In this document: positions 33,185 to 43,349 of the stretch, piece after piece
How positions within the stretch are numbered: position 1 is the stretch's first letter
Layout: each line of letters starts with the position of its first letter
Source: Geobacteraceae bacterium GWC2_55_20
GTDB taxonomy: Bacteria; Desulfobacterota; Desulfuromonadia; Geobacterales; Pseudopelobacteraceae
Direction: 5' to 3'
Length of the DNA stretch: 50,103 bases
NCBI GenBank assembly: GCA_001802125.1
Contig: MGZK01000100.1
Location: 1 to 50,103, forward strand
Position numbers and translations under genes: made by a program
Notes under the pieces: generated by a model
The model's database searches: none
What the model saw: only the letters and a program-made list of their open reading frames with translations
What the model was told of the DNA's origin: nothing

Positions 33185-36010
33185 TCAAGAGTCCTGATAT
33201 TCACCCAGGCTTTTCATGGCGTCCCGTAACGCCGACAGTTTGTACGGTTTGGATATAAAACCGTTCAACCCCTTTCCGGCAAACTTCCGCGTAACTTCGT
33301 ATTCGCTGTAGCCACTGGAAATAATCACCATGGCATCGGGCTTAATTTTTCGCAATTCAGCAAAGGCCTGCTCTCCGTCGATGTGTGGCATGGTGAGGTC
33401 CAGAATCACCGCACGGATGTCGCTGCGGCTCTTGAAGATATCCAGCGTCTCCCGGCCATCGGAGGCAGTTACCACATCAAAGCCCAACTCCATCAGCATT
33501 TCCCGGCCTATGTTGCGGACGGTTTCCTCGTCATCCGCCAGAAGCACCACCCCGCTCCCTTTCCAGATTCCGGAGCGATTTTCCTGCTCTGGCAATTCAA
33601 AGGCTTTACCGCTGGCGGGAAGCAATATTTTGAAGCTGCTCCCCTTGCCGGATTCGCTGTAAACGCTGATCGCCCCTTTATGGCCCCGCACGATGCCCTG
33701 CACCGCCGCCATCCCCAGTCCCCGGCCGGTAAATTTGGTCGTGAAGAAGGGATCGAAGATCCTTGCCATGGTTTCCTTGTCCATGCCGCAACCGGTGTCG
33801 GAGATTTCAATACAGACGTAGAGCCCTTCGGCAATGCCGTCGCATTGCCATACATCTTTCAGATATTTCTGATCGCAGACCATGCTGCCGGTAGTGACCG
33901 CGATAACCCCGCTCCTGTCACCGATGGCCTCGGAGGCGTTAATGACCAGGTTCATGACAATCTGGCGGATCTGGGTCGCATCGGCTTCAACCGGGGGCAG
34001 AGGGCGTTTCAGGTTAAAATGCAATACCGCCTTTTTTGAGATGGACACCTCCAGCATGTGTCCCATCTCTTCAATCAGGCGATTCAGGTCAAGGTTTTCT
34101 ACCACGAATTTTCCCTTGCCGGAATAGGCCAGCATCTGTTTGGCAAGGTCGGTGGCTCGAACAGCCGACTTTTCGATCCGCTGCAGGTTGTCCAGAACCG
34201 GCGACTCAGGATTGAGGCGCATCAGCGCCAGCTCGGTGTTGCCCAGGATCGCCGTCAGGATATTGTTGAAATCATGGGCGATACCGCCGGCCAGCACCCC
34301 CAGACTCTCCAGCTTCTGCGTGTGCAGCAACTGCCTCTCTATCCGTTCATTCTCTGCCTCGATTCGCTTTTCCTCGGTTATGTCACGTCCCATGATCAGC
34401 AGATAGGGTTTCTCGTTGGCGACGAAACGGGAGAGAAAGTAGACCACCGCCACCTGCTTGCCGAACGAGGTGCACATCTCAGTTTCGAACATCCTGGCAC
34501 TGCCGTCGGCAATCACCTCCTCGGCGGCTGCCAAAAGGTTGGCGGCCCTCCATGAATCCAGGCTGCGGAAGTTCTGCAGCTGCATCACGGCGACAGTTCC
34601 TCCCGCGATGTCTGCGGCAGCTTGATTAACCATGACGCACTCCGCGCTCTCCGCATCAAAAACCCTGATTCCCATCGGTGAGTTCTGCATCAGGGTTTCG
34701 ATGAAGACCAGGTCCTTGTGGCGCTGTTCTTCCGCGATACGCCGTTCGGTTATGTCACGGACACATTCTATCACCGAAGCGATCTGATCACGTTCGTCAC
34801 GGATCGGCGAGACACATATCTCGAAATAGCGGGGACCGGGCGGGGTGGATACACACCTGGTTTCCACGGAGCTTGATCCATTCTGGAAAGTTGCTTGAAC
34901 CAGACACTCATCGCAAATGGAATCCCGGCTGCAGTAGGCCTGGTAGCAGAGTTCACCGGAATGGGCGCCGAACATCTCTATATGCCTGGCATTCTGATAA
35001 ATCACCTTCATACCGCTGTCCTGAATACTGATGCCGTCATTGATCGATTCAAGAATGGAATTGGATTTCACCCGCTCGCGATCTGCCCGTTCAAACGCCT
35101 GGCGGAGTTCCTGGTTGAGCCTGGCTGTCGCCTTGCAGCGCCAGACAGTCATCGCAATCGTCACCCCGCCGACCAGCAGGGCCATCATCAGCAGCAGCCT
35201 GGTGGTGTTCCAGAACGGCTTCGGCCGCCCCCACCAACGCTCATAGATCTCCCGGTAATTGTCACTCCTGGCAAATTCCTCGATGGCACGGTCCAGTTGT
35301 TGCCTCAAGGCCACGTCGGACGGACGCAACGCCATGCCCCTTGCCATCTCCATCACCGGTGGCCGCAGAACCCTGACCCGGTCTTCCACGCCGGCATCAA
35401 TCGCTATTTTCATGATATTCGGAGTGGAGGCCAGGACCATGTCGATCTGCCCGGCCAGAAGATTGAACAACAGCTGCTGCATGCTTTGCTCGGGCACGAC
35501 AGTGATGTCCGTGCGTGAGGTCAGATAGGTGTGGGCAACACTGCCGCCGATCACACCTATTCGCGTGCCTGCAACCGGGGCCTCCATACTCTGCTCTTTG
35601 CGAACGAGGTAGGAGATATGCACGCTTTCAACCGGCTTGGTGAATGCAAAACGCGTCCGGCGGGAATCTTCGATGGTCAGATTGGGAATCACATCGGCCT
35701 TGCCGCTTTCCAGCATGTCAAAGATTTCCAGCCAGGGCTGGCCGAAGACATATTCCACCTTGAGACCGGCTCTACGGGCCACTTCGTTCATCACGTCTAT
35801 CGCGAAACCGGCCGGTTTACCGTTGGCCGGATCGCGATAATATGTGGGAGGGAAATCGGGAGGAACCACCGCGATAATCTTCCGCGCAGCCTGTCCGACG
35901 GACGCCTGGGCGGGAACGGCCGCAGGCAGCATCACGCAAATCAGCAGCAGAAGATACATCAGACCATTGCCGATTATGATGCGGGCTGCTTGCTGAATAT
36001 CGTGCAACAT
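33185..36010 (-). CDS. Hybrid sensor histidine kinase with periplasmic solute-binding domain
   Basis: 941 residues from ATG 36010, with GGGGAG upstream; an in-frame TTG at 36046 is rejected. Order: signal/anchor segment (about 17-36), bacterial solute-binding family 3 domain (about 45-270, with PANGKPAGFAIDVMNEVARR), a membrane segment (about 275-298), two PAS domains (about 325-565), HisKA with H579 in GGIAHDFNNILT, HATPase (NLVINASEAIG, GRGLGMAAVQGIV), and a C-terminal receiver with D871 in VILDLTMPHIDG. The first PAS holds a Cys cluster (LCYQAYC ... CDEC) that could bind a metal or sense redox state. The periplasmic domain should bind an amino acid or similar small solute. No separate response regulator adjoins it. 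Confidence 0.92.
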   Translation of the reverse strand: MLHDIQQAARIIIGNGLMYLLLLICVMLPAAVPAQASVGQAARKIIAVVPPDFPPTYYRDPANGKPAGFAIDVMNEVARRAGLKVEYVFGQPWLEIFDMLESGKADVIPNLTIEDSRRTRFAFTKPVESVHISYLVRKEQSMEAPVAGTRIGVIGGSVAHTYLTSRTDITVVPEQSMQQLLFNLLAGQIDMVLASTPNIMKIAIDAGVEDRVRVLRPPVMEMARGMALRPSDVALRQQLDRAIEEFARSDNYREIYERWWGRPKPFWNTTRLLLMMALLVGGVTIAMTVWRCKATARLNQELRQAFERADRERVKSNSILESINDGISIQDSGMKVIYQNARHIEMFGAHSGELCYQAYCSRDSICDECLVQATFQNGSSSVETRCVSTPPGPRYFEICVSPIRDERDQIASVIECVRDITERRIAEEQRHKDLVFIETLMQNSPMGIRVFDAESAECVMVNQAAADIAGGTVAVMQLQNFRSLDSWRAANLLAAAEEVIADGSARMFETEMCTSFGKQVAVVYFLSRFVANEKPYLLIMGRDITEEKRIEAENERIERQLLHTQKLESLGVLAGGIAHDFNNILTAILGNTELALMRLNPESPVLDNLQRIEKSAVRATDLAKQMLAYSGKGKFVVENLDLNRLIEEMGHMLEVSISKKAVLHFNLKRPLPPVEADATQIRQIVMNLVINASEAIGDRSGVIAVTTGSMVCDQKYLKDVWQCDGIAEGLYVCIEISDTGCGMDKETMARIFDPFFTTKFTGRGLGMAAVQGIVRGHKGAISVYSESGKGSSFKILLPASGKAFELPEQENRSGIWKGSGVVLLADDEETVRNIGREMLMELGFDVVTASDGRETLDIFKSRSDIRAVILDLTMPHIDGEQAFAELRKIKPDAMVIISSGYSEYEVTRKFAGKGLNGFISKPYKLSALRDAMKSLGEYQDS

Positions 36011-36139
36011 AGGGTGACTCCCCGGTGGCCGGTGATGGACCGGCAACCGACGTTCATGATTATGCCGGCAATTCTATCACATTTTTTACGGAATTGTTCA
36101 TTAACGGCAGACTTGACCGATGACTGCACTGCGACTGAT

Positions 36140-36826
36140 TCAAGTGCACGCTCTGCGCAGCACTATCAATTTCCGTTCGGCATCAAGCAGGATCCCTTTC
36201 CCGCTCCGGTAACGGTCAAGAAAGTTCCTGACCTCCGTTATGAACGATTCCGGTTGCTGCCCGTATCCGGGAAGCATACTGCTGAAGAAATCATCGTCAT
36301 CGTCAAACTGGAACAGAACGCTGAAGAACACCGTGTCTCCCGCTTCCCAGCCGTCAAATGCACGTAGCGCACGAATGGCGGCTTCCCTTGCAGGGCGTTC
36401 GTCTCCGCTGCCGGCTCCGAAGCGCTCTTTTGCCTCGCTGAATGAACCGCCATCGCCCGGCTCCACGATGACAATTACCCCGTCCCCACGCAACATAGCA
36501 GCGGCCTTGAGCAAACTCGCCGACATCTCTTCAATCGGGACATGATGGAATGAGAGCGTGTAAATAACAAGATCAAAGCTGGCAATGGGGTAATCCGGGA
36601 TGCCATCGGGCGCATGCACAAACGTGACATTGCCGTCTGGAAGCGTGGCCCGTGCGGTTTCCAGCGCCACCGCGTCCGGATCGCCGGCCACCACATGCGC
36701 GGCATGCATCGCCAGATCCCGTGTGATCCTCCCCTTGCCGCAGCCTATTTCGAGCACTTCCCTTCCCCGGATGTCACATTGGGATAAAATGGTAGCGATA
36801 TACTGATTACCCGGATCCTGTCTCAT
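36140..36826 (-). CDS. Class I SAM-dependent methyltransferase (UbiE/type 11)
   Basis: 228 residues from ATG 36826, which has an AGGGGAG ribosome site and lies three bases after the radical SAM gene's stop. SAM motif I is VLEIGCGKG (24-32), with the acidic partner in VVAGDPDA, motif II in FDLVIYTLSFHHV, and VIVIVEPGDGG after it. The C-terminal half includes an acidic DDDDDFF run. Substrate unknown. Tight coupling to the radical SAM gene suggests a shared pathway, perhaps modification of the same product. Confidence 0.88.
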   Translation of the reverse strand: MRQDPGNQYIATILSQCDIRGREVLEIGCGKGRITRDLAMHAAHVVAGDPDAVALETARATLPDGNVTFVHAPDGIPDYPIASFDLVIYTLSFHHVPIEEMSASLLKAAAMLRGDGVIVIVEPGDGGSFSEAKERFGAGSGDERPAREAAIRALRAFDGWEAGDTVFFSVLFQFDDDDDFFSSMLPGYGQQPESFITEVRNFLDRYRSGKGILLDAERKLIVLRRACT

Positions 36827-36828
36827 TT

Positions 36829-38514
36829 CTAGCTCCCCTCTGCAGCCAGCGCCCGCTCGTATTCGCGGCGCAGCATTGTGGTTTCTGCGGTGCCGATGAC
36901 ACTCCACGGCAAACATTCGTCAGCGGCTATCGTGCGCAGTACGTAGCGGCCGGTATCAATCCCGCAATGCCGGGCCGCTTTTTTAAGATTGGAGCCTTCG
37001 GCCATCTCCGCCAGCAGCGGGGCCAAGCGCCGGTCTCCGCGCGACAGCAGCGCCTGCAGATATGACTCGCGCAGGCTCTCGACCTTGAGGCGCACGTTGG
37101 ACAACGGACGCAGGCGGTTCTCAAGCAGTTTGACCTTGCGTTCCAGCGAAGCGGGCGCCTCCATGCCGCACCACTGGAAAGGTGTAAATGGCTTGGGGAT
37201 GAAGGGATTAACCGAGAGCGTGATTTCTCCCAGCCTCTTGTTGATACGGGCCCGCTCAATCACACGATCACGAATTTCGCCCACCAGCCTGATCAGTTCA
37301 CCCAGATCGTCCTCCGTCTCGCCCGGCAGTCCGATGATCACGTACAGTTTCAGGTTGAGTATGTCGCGGGAGATCAGCATCTCGCACGCATCCAGGATCT
37401 GGGCTTCACTCAGGTTCTTGCGGATCAGGTCGCGCAGCCTCTGGGAGCCCCCCTCCGGGGCCAGCGAAATGGTTTTGTGGCCGCTGACCAGCAGCGCATC
37501 CAGCATGTCGGCATCAATCCGGTCGAGGCGCAGCGAAGAGACCGAGACCTTGGCGCCACGGTCAACAATGTAGCGGCAGAGTTTGCCGATATCGGCATAA
37601 TCGGATACGGCGGCTCCGACCAGGCCGATTTTGTTGCGATATTCAAGCCCCTTGTCCACCATGGCGACCAGATTCCCACAGGGCTGCTGCCGGAAGGTCC
37701 CGTAGATGAAGCCCGAGCTGCAGAAGCGGCAGCCGCGCGGACAGCCGCGGCTGACCTCGATCAGGAACATGTCTCCGAACTCGGTGTCTTCGGTCAGAAT
37801 CCGCGAAGCTGAGGGAGGGTGCTGTTCCAAACAGGCCGAGATTCGCGAAACCGGCAGCGGCGCGCCCGAGAGCGCTTCGTACTTCAGCAGCGTGTCTCCG
37901 TCGTAGCATGGCCTGTACAATGCAGGAACGTAGATGCCGGGAATCCGGCTCATCGCCTCCAGCAACCCGGTCCGCCCGACCGTGACCGGCGACAGCAACG
38001 CCGAGACCAATGGGGGTATAATATCCTCACCCTCGCCGATGCAGATCGCGTCGATAAAATCGGCCACCGGCTCGGGATTAATGAAAAAAGCCGCGCCGCC
38101 GGCGATCACCAGCGGATCGGATTCGTTCCGTTCGGCGGAGTAGAGTGGCAGACGCGCCAGTTTGAGAATGATCGGGATGTTCAGGTAATCCGGTTCAAAC
38201 GAGGTTGAAAAAGCAATCACATCGAAGTCGGCCAGAGGCCGCTGGGATTCCAGCGAGAGCAACGCCGTGCCGCTGCGGCGGTATTCCTCCAGTTCATCGC
38301 GATCCGGCAGGAAGGCCCTTTCACAGCGGATACCTTCCGATTCGGACAGCAGTGCATGGACGGTCTGGAACCCGAGGCTGCTCATGCCGGTGCGATAGCG
38401 GCTGGGGGAAACCAGGCAGATAGAGAGCTGTCCGCCATGTCCGGTTCCGGACCGTCCCAGATTGATCTCGGCTGCCAGACGGCTGCGTTGCTTCTGCCTG
38501 AGAATCTGGCTCAT
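36829..38514 (-). CDS. Radical SAM protein with B12-binding-like N-terminal domain
   Basis: A 561-residue product. The [4Fe-4S]/SAM motif C258-x3-C262-x2-C265 is intact in SRGCPRGCRFCSSGF. The N-terminal part (about 28-190) has the Rossmann pattern of B12-binding domains (ICLVSPSRYRTGMSSLGFQT, VIAFSTSF, PLVIAGGAAFFIN) but no D-x-H-x-x-G cobalamin motif was seen, so it may not bind B12. The TIM-barrel half has SLRLDRIDADML, ISLAPEGGSQRLRDLI and YVIIGLPGETEDDL. This is the layout of YgiQ/TIGR03960-like proteins in delta-proteobacteria. Reaction unknown. Confidence 0.88.
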   Translation of the reverse strand: MSQILRQKQRSRLAAEINLGRSGTGHGGQLSICLVSPSRYRTGMSSLGFQTVHALLSESEGIRCERAFLPDRDELEEYRRSGTALLSLESQRPLADFDVIAFSTSFEPDYLNIPIILKLARLPLYSAERNESDPLVIAGGAAFFINPEPVADFIDAICIGEGEDIIPPLVSALLSPVTVGRTGLLEAMSRIPGIYVPALYRPCYDGDTLLKYEALSGAPLPVSRISACLEQHPPSASRILTEDTEFGDMFLIEVSRGCPRGCRFCSSGFIYGTFRQQPCGNLVAMVDKGLEYRNKIGLVGAAVSDYADIGKLCRYIVDRGAKVSVSSLRLDRIDADMLDALLVSGHKTISLAPEGGSQRLRDLIRKNLSEAQILDACEMLISRDILNLKLYVIIGLPGETEDDLGELIRLVGEIRDRVIERARINKRLGEITLSVNPFIPKPFTPFQWCGMEAPASLERKVKLLENRLRPLSNVRLKVESLRESYLQALLSRGDRRLAPLLAEMAEGSNLKKAARHCGIDTGRYVLRTIAADECLPWSVIGTAETTMLRREYERALAAEGS

Positions 38515-38612
38515 GTATTCGTCCTTTTGTTGATGCCGGATGTGTGTTTCAAACTTTAATTAAGTTCTAATTACTATAGCAAGGGTCACTTGTTACACAA
38601 GAAGCATTTAAC

Positions 38613-38640
38613 AAAAAACGCCGCTTTTAGCGGCGTTTTT
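38613..38640. terminator. Bidirectional rho-independent terminator after sfrA
   Basis: ACGCCGC (38618-38624), a five-base loop TTTTA, then GCGGCGT (38630-38636), flanked by A and T tracts on both sides. It is the strongest terminator hairpin in the window and lies 28 bases beyond the sfrA stop, so it should end the sfrBA transcript and insulate the radical SAM gene. The rest of the 154-base gap (38515-38668) shows no gene. Confidence 0.85.
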
Positions 38641-38668
38641 AAGATGCATATTTCGAGACGGGTACTGA

Positions 38669-41257
38669 CTATGCTTTGGCCACTGTTACGGCCAGCGGAG
38701 AGGATTTCTGTCCCGAAAGCAGATTGACCTGCGGATCCCTGAAATGGGACGGAACGAACAGGTCGCCGCGCTGCTGGTTGGCGGAGGGGCGCGCCTTGAG
38801 CGTGATGCTGGCGCTGTCGGAGGTGACTTTCAGCATATCACCGGCGGCAACGCCCAATGCTGCCGCATCTTCCAGCGACAATTCCAGATAGGCTTCGCCG
38901 GACACCAGCATGTTGTTCTCCGACCAGGTGGTCATGGAACCGTTGTGGTGCAGCAGTGAGCCGATCTTCATCGTGAAGGGGCGTGACAACTGCGGCAGCG
39001 CAGCCGGCTTCAGCGGAGCAAACACCGCTTTCCCGGTCCGGTTCTTGACACGGCCCATCCGGCAGCCGTCATGGTCGCAGGTTTCACTGTAAAGTCCGGT
39101 CAAGGACGTAATTTCATGGTGCAGTTCATCGGGTGTCATCGGTGTCATCGCGACCACCGGAGCGATCAGCGCGTTCAATTTCATCAGGATTTCGGCGTCG
39201 GTGCGTGACTCACCGGCCGGTTTGACAGCCGCGCTGAAGCACTGTACCCGGTTATCCGCCGAAGTGAACGAACCGGCCTTCTCCGCGCCGGTTGCCGCTG
39301 GCAGTATGATGTGCGCCAGACGGGCGGTATCAGTCAGGAAAATGTCCTGGACCACCAGCAGTTCAAGCTTCTGCAGCGCCTTCAGTGTGCGGTTGCGATC
39401 CGGGAGGATATGCAGCGGATCGCTTCCCATCACATAGAGAGCCTTGATCTGGCCGGACTCGATCGCCTCGATAATCTGGAACAGGTCTTTGCCGGGTGTT
39501 GCGGGAATGGTACATTTCCAGGCTGCGCCGAATTTGGCTGCTGCATGCTCATAGGTGTGGTAGCCGGGCAGGTATTCGGGACAAATCCCCATATCCAGCA
39601 TGCCCTGGGTGTTATTTTTTTCGTCCAGCGGGTAGATTCCGGCTCCATCGGCGCCGGTAGCTCCGGTCAGCAGCGCCAGGTTGACGGCCGCCGTGACAGC
39701 GTTCTTCATGTCGGCGGAACGGATCACGTCAAAACCGTACAGTACCGCGGTACTGCCGCCATTGCAGATCAGGCCGGCGGCCTCGCGCAACTGCGCCTCG
39801 GAAATTCCGCAAGCCTCGCTAATCTTCTCGAAGGAGAGCCCCTCAAGCGATGACTTCAGGCTGTCAAAGCCCTGAACATTTGCGGACTTGCCCTCCAGAC
39901 CTTCCGCCAGGATGGCCTTGTTGAGGCCGGCCACCAGCCAGGCTTCACTCCCCGGACGGCACTGCAGAAAGGCGTTGGCGTACTTGTTCAGCGATGTGCA
40001 GCGGCTGTTGGCCAGCACCAGCCTGGCATCGTTCTTGGTTACGGCCTGGATCACGCGATAGGCAAATCCGGCCGATTCACCCTTCAGATCGGCGCCGATT
40101 ACCACCACCGAGCTGGCCTTCTCGATCGCGTTCATGTCGAAGGTGCCGCCGCTGTAACCCAGCAGTTCCCATTGCAGGATCTGGGACGGCAGATAGCCGA
40201 GACGCGCCTCGGAGTCAATGTTGTTGCTGCCCAGCGCTCCGCGGAATAATTTCTGGAACAGGTAGTTTTCTTCGTTGGTGACACGCGGTGAACCGATGCC
40301 GGCAACGGCGCCGCCACCAAGTTCCTTCAGCCTGGCCGCTACGCTGCCCAGCGCCTGCTCCCAGGTGACCTTTCTCTGGTCGCTGCTGCCCTCACGCATC
40401 ATCGGCGATGTCACGCGGCCCGGCGAGTTGAAGGCGGCATAGCCGAAACGGCCGTTTGCGCACAGGTTGCCACGGTTGTAGGTTTCATCGGAGCTGGTCA
40501 CGCGATCGATGCGGCCGTTTTTGGCGTGGTATTCGATCTGGCAACCTGATGAACAGAAGGAGCAGACTCCCGGAGTAACATCAAAGGCCCAAGGACGGCC
40601 ACGGAACTTGAACGGCTTGCTGATCAGCGTGCCGGTCGGGCAGGCGTTGATGCAGTTGCCGCAGAAATCGCAATCCAGCGGCTCGCCGCTGATCGTATCG
40701 ATAATGGTGCGGTCGCCGCGATCGACTATTTCGATCGCCTCCCGCCCGACTATCTCACGGCAGACCTTGACGCATTTTTCGCAAAGGATGCAGCGGTTCG
40801 GGTCGCTCTCCAGCAGTTTCCAGTCATAACGGATCGGCAGACGTTCAAGTTCGGCGCCGAACTTGTTCTTGTCAACCTGAAGGCCGTAACAGTTGTCCTG
40901 CAGGTCGCATTCGCCGGCCGCGTCGCAAACCGGGCAGTCCAGCGGATGGTTGACCAGCATCAGTTCCAGCGTGTTCCTGCGAATCTGTTCGAGCGCAGGC
41001 GTGGAGGTCGTCACGTTGATGCCGTCCTTGACCGGGGTATTGCAGGCGGTCATGGGGCGCTCGACACCCTCGACCTCAACCACGCAAATGCGGCAGGCGC
41101 CGGTGGTGGAGATCTTCTTCAGCCAGCAGAGGGTCGGGATCTTGATCCCCAGTTCCGTTGCAGCGTCCAGGATGGTGGCGCCAGCTGGCACCGTTACCTG
41201 TTTTCCGTTGATTGTCACTGTTGCCGTTTTTTTCTCGCAGGACTCTATATGTGCCAT
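38669..41257 (-). CDS. sfrA: NADP(H) oxidoreductase / soluble Fe(III) reductase alpha subunit SfrA (NuoG-like)
   Basis: An 862-residue iron-sulfur flavoenzyme subunit. Seen in order: plant-type [2Fe-2S] (C44, C55, C58, C72); NuoG-type H104/C108/C111/C117 cluster; two [4Fe-4S] sets (C156-C159-C162-C166 and C196-C199-C202-C206); a molybdopterin-oxidoreductase N-terminal [4Fe-4S] (C232, C235, C239 and C267 near GNLCANGRFG); then a molybdopterin-oxidoreductase-like domain with a C-terminal dinucleotide-binding fold. Known: in Geobacter sulfurreducens the SfrAB pair was purified as an NADPH-dependent Fe(III) reductase and later linked to NADPH/acetate metabolism. I prefer SfrA over NuoG because the partner gene is the GltD/NuoF fusion SfrB and no other nuo genes adjoin. 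Confidence 0.85.
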   Translation of the reverse strand: MAHIESCEKKTATVTINGKQVTVPAGATILDAATELGIKIPTLCWLKKISTTGACRICVVEVEGVERPMTACNTPVKDGINVTTSTPALEQIRRNTLELMLVNHPLDCPVCDAAGECDLQDNCYGLQVDKNKFGAELERLPIRYDWKLLESDPNRCILCEKCVKVCREIVGREAIEIVDRGDRTIIDTISGEPLDCDFCGNCINACPTGTLISKPFKFRGRPWAFDVTPGVCSFCSSGCQIEYHAKNGRIDRVTSSDETYNRGNLCANGRFGYAAFNSPGRVTSPMMREGSSDQRKVTWEQALGSVAARLKELGGGAVAGIGSPRVTNEENYLFQKLFRGALGSNNIDSEARLGYLPSQILQWELLGYSGGTFDMNAIEKASSVVVIGADLKGESAGFAYRVIQAVTKNDARLVLANSRCTSLNKYANAFLQCRPGSEAWLVAGLNKAILAEGLEGKSANVQGFDSLKSSLEGLSFEKISEACGISEAQLREAAGLICNGGSTAVLYGFDVIRSADMKNAVTAAVNLALLTGATGADGAGIYPLDEKNNTQGMLDMGICPEYLPGYHTYEHAAAKFGAAWKCTIPATPGKDLFQIIEAIESGQIKALYVMGSDPLHILPDRNRTLKALQKLELLVVQDIFLTDTARLAHIILPAATGAEKAGSFTSADNRVQCFSAAVKPAGESRTDAEILMKLNALIAPVVAMTPMTPDELHHEITSLTGLYSETCDHDGCRMGRVKNRTGKAVFAPLKPAALPQLSRPFTMKIGSLLHHNGSMTTWSENNMLVSGEAYLELSLEDAAALGVAAGDMLKVTSDSASITLKARPSANQQRGDLFVPSHFRDPQVNLLSGQKSSPLAVTVAKA

Positions 41258-41324
41258 GCCGTTATATCTCCATTACCGCATCGTTATTTTTGTTGTGCAG
41301 GGTAAATCAACCGCAATCACCAAA

Positions 41325-43349
41325 CTATACCGCCACCATTGCCATGCGGTAGCATCTCAGACAACGGTCGGCTTCGGTCTGGGCGGTGCTGTCGCTGAAA
41401 CCGAGCTCGACCTCACGATAATTCCCCTTCGAGGCCCGCTCGCGACCATGAACCTCTTTCTGGCCGGCGCGTTTGACGGAATCCAGCCAGGCAACTTTTT
41501 CATTCTTGTCGTAGACCCCCAGATAGGTCAGCAGGTCGTCGAAGATATCCTGTTCGCTGAGATAGGCCTTGCCCTCTTCCAGCCAGCGCTGTATCACCAG
41601 CGCTGCACGGTGGGCGTTGCCGACACAGGCAACCACCGTCAGAGGTCCGATCTCGGCATCGCCTCCGGCAAACACGCCGTCACAGTCGGTGATCAGCGAG
41701 CGGGAGAGCATATTGCCCATGCCGTCTTTCAGGTCTTTTCCGGCGGCATCCTTGAGCGGCAGATACTTGGTAACGACCGTGTTCCACTTGGTGATGTCGA
41801 TGCCCATGTCGGGCGGAATAAAGCCCAGATCCGGGTCCTGGCCGATGGCCGGGATAACCGTGTCGCACTCGACCACGAACTCACTGCCAGCTACCGGTTC
41901 CGGCCTGCGGCGGCCGGAGGCGTCGGGCTCTCCCATCGCCATGCGCACGCATTCGACACCGGTTACCTGTTCCTTGTCGTCAACGATGATCCTGGTCGGG
42001 AGCACCTGGAATTCAAATCTGACCCCTTCCTCGTCGGCGCCGTCAACTTCCCAGGAATCGGCCGGCATCTCCTTGCGGGAGCGGCGATAGAGCAGGACCG
42101 ATTCCTCGGCGCCTTCACGCAGCGCCACACGCACACAGTCGATAGCGGTGTTGCCGCCGCCGACCACGCAGACCTTCTTGCCCATGCCGGTCGGGCGTCC
42201 CATGTAAGCCTCGCGCAGGAAGTCGATACCGCCCGAGAGAAAACCTTTGTAGCCCTTGTCCTCGCCCTCGACACCCATCGGCTTGGAACGGTGCGCGCCG
42301 GGCGCCAGGAACACGGCGTTGTATTTCTGCTTCAGCTCCGGCAGCAATATATCCTTGCCGACGCGGCAGTCGTAGATGATTTCAACGCCCAGCGACTGGA
42401 TGATGTCGATGTCACGTTGCAGGATCGTGCGCGGCATGCGGTAAGCCGGGATGCCGACCGCGATCATGCCTCCGCCGAACCCTTCCGGCAGCGCCTCATA
42501 AATAGTACACTGATAACCTTCCAGCGCCAGGTAGTAGGCGGCGGCCAGACCGGCCGGACCAGCGCCGACGATCGCCACGGTCTTGTTCTTTTTGGCCTTG
42601 GGCACCATCGGTGGCTGCAGGTTGTGCAGGCGTTCATAATCCGATGCGGTACGTTTCAGCACCATGATATTGATGGCGTCATCGACGTTCTTGCGGCGGC
42701 AGGCGGTCTCGCAGGGATGGGGACAAACCCGGCCGCAGACCGACGGCAGCGGCATGTTCTCGCGGATCGTAGCCAAAGCCTCACCATACTGGTAGTTGCG
42801 GATCTCTTCGACATATTTGGGGATGTCGATATGGGCCGGGCACTTGTCCATGCAGGGAGCGGTAATCTTGTGGATATATCTTGCAGGCTCGGCGTTCGGA
42901 CCACAGGCGCTGTTGATATAGGTCATAAAATCGGAGCGGTAATGCTTGACCGCATCGAAAACCGGCACAGTCGCACTCTGACAGAGGGTGCACTTGCAGT
43001 TTTTCAGCAGCTCGGCCAGGTCCCCGACCGTATCCAGGTCAGCCTCGCTGGCCTTGCGCTCCAGTACTTTCCGGAACAGGTCCATCAGCACCTTGGTGCC
43101 CTTCTTGCCCGGCGTACAACGACCGCAACAGTACAGGGTCTGAACACGTTTCATGTACTCGGCGGTCATTGCCGGCACATCAACGTACTTGTCGAACAGG
43201 ATGATTCCGTCCCATCCCATGAACGCCCGCAGCGGACGTTCACCGTCAAAGGCAACCGGCAGACGATAGCTGACCGCTTTCGGTTCTCCGGAAACATTTC
43301 TGTTGTCTACTACATCACCGCCCCACGTGGAAAAGATGACCTGTGCCAC
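41325..43349 (-). CDS. sfrB: NADP(H) oxidoreductase / soluble Fe(III) reductase beta subunit SfrB (NuoF-GltD fusion)
   Basis: 674 residues from GTG 43349, chosen because GGAGG lies five bases upstream; an in-frame TTG at 43367 has none. The N-terminal 130 residues match the end of NuoF, with the cluster motif YCCGRCTPGKKG. Then comes a GltD/dihydropyrimidine-dehydrogenase-type Fe-S region (PCMDKCPAHIDI, VCGRVCPHPCETACRRK), an FAD fold with GAGPAG (262-267), an NAD(P) fold with VVGGGNTAID (about 395-404) and the LYRRSRKEMPA that follows in GltD, and a FAGGD FAD motif. The gene starts the sfrBA operon; 67 bases separate it from sfrA. Confidence 0.87.
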   Translation of the reverse strand: MAQVIFSTWGGDVVDNRNVSGEPKAVSYRLPVAFDGERPLRAFMGWDGIILFDKYVDVPAMTAEYMKRVQTLYCCGRCTPGKKGTKVLMDLFRKVLERKASEADLDTVGDLAELLKNCKCTLCQSATVPVFDAVKHYRSDFMTYINSACGPNAEPARYIHKITAPCMDKCPAHIDIPKYVEEIRNYQYGEALATIRENMPLPSVCGRVCPHPCETACRRKNVDDAINIMVLKRTASDYERLHNLQPPMVPKAKKNKTVAIVGAGPAGLAAAYYLALEGYQCTIYEALPEGFGGGMIAVGIPAYRMPRTILQRDIDIIQSLGVEIIYDCRVGKDILLPELKQKYNAVFLAPGAHRSKPMGVEGEDKGYKGFLSGGIDFLREAYMGRPTGMGKKVCVVGGGNTAIDCVRVALREGAEESVLLYRRSRKEMPADSWEVDGADEEGVRFEFQVLPTRIIVDDKEQVTGVECVRMAMGEPDASGRRRPEPVAGSEFVVECDTVIPAIGQDPDLGFIPPDMGIDITKWNTVVTKYLPLKDAAGKDLKDGMGNMLSRSLITDCDGVFAGGDAEIGPLTVVACVGNAHRAALVIQRWLEEGKAYLSEQDIFDDLLTYLGVYDKNEKVAWLDSVKRAGQKEVHGRERASKGNYREVELGFSDSTAQTEADRCLRCYRMAMVAV

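Noticed and set aside
38669-43349. Reading the pair as nuoG and nuoF/nuoE of complex I
   Set aside because: The second gene is a NuoF-tail/GltD fusion and the first lacks neighbouring nuo genes; the pair matches SfrA-SfrB better.
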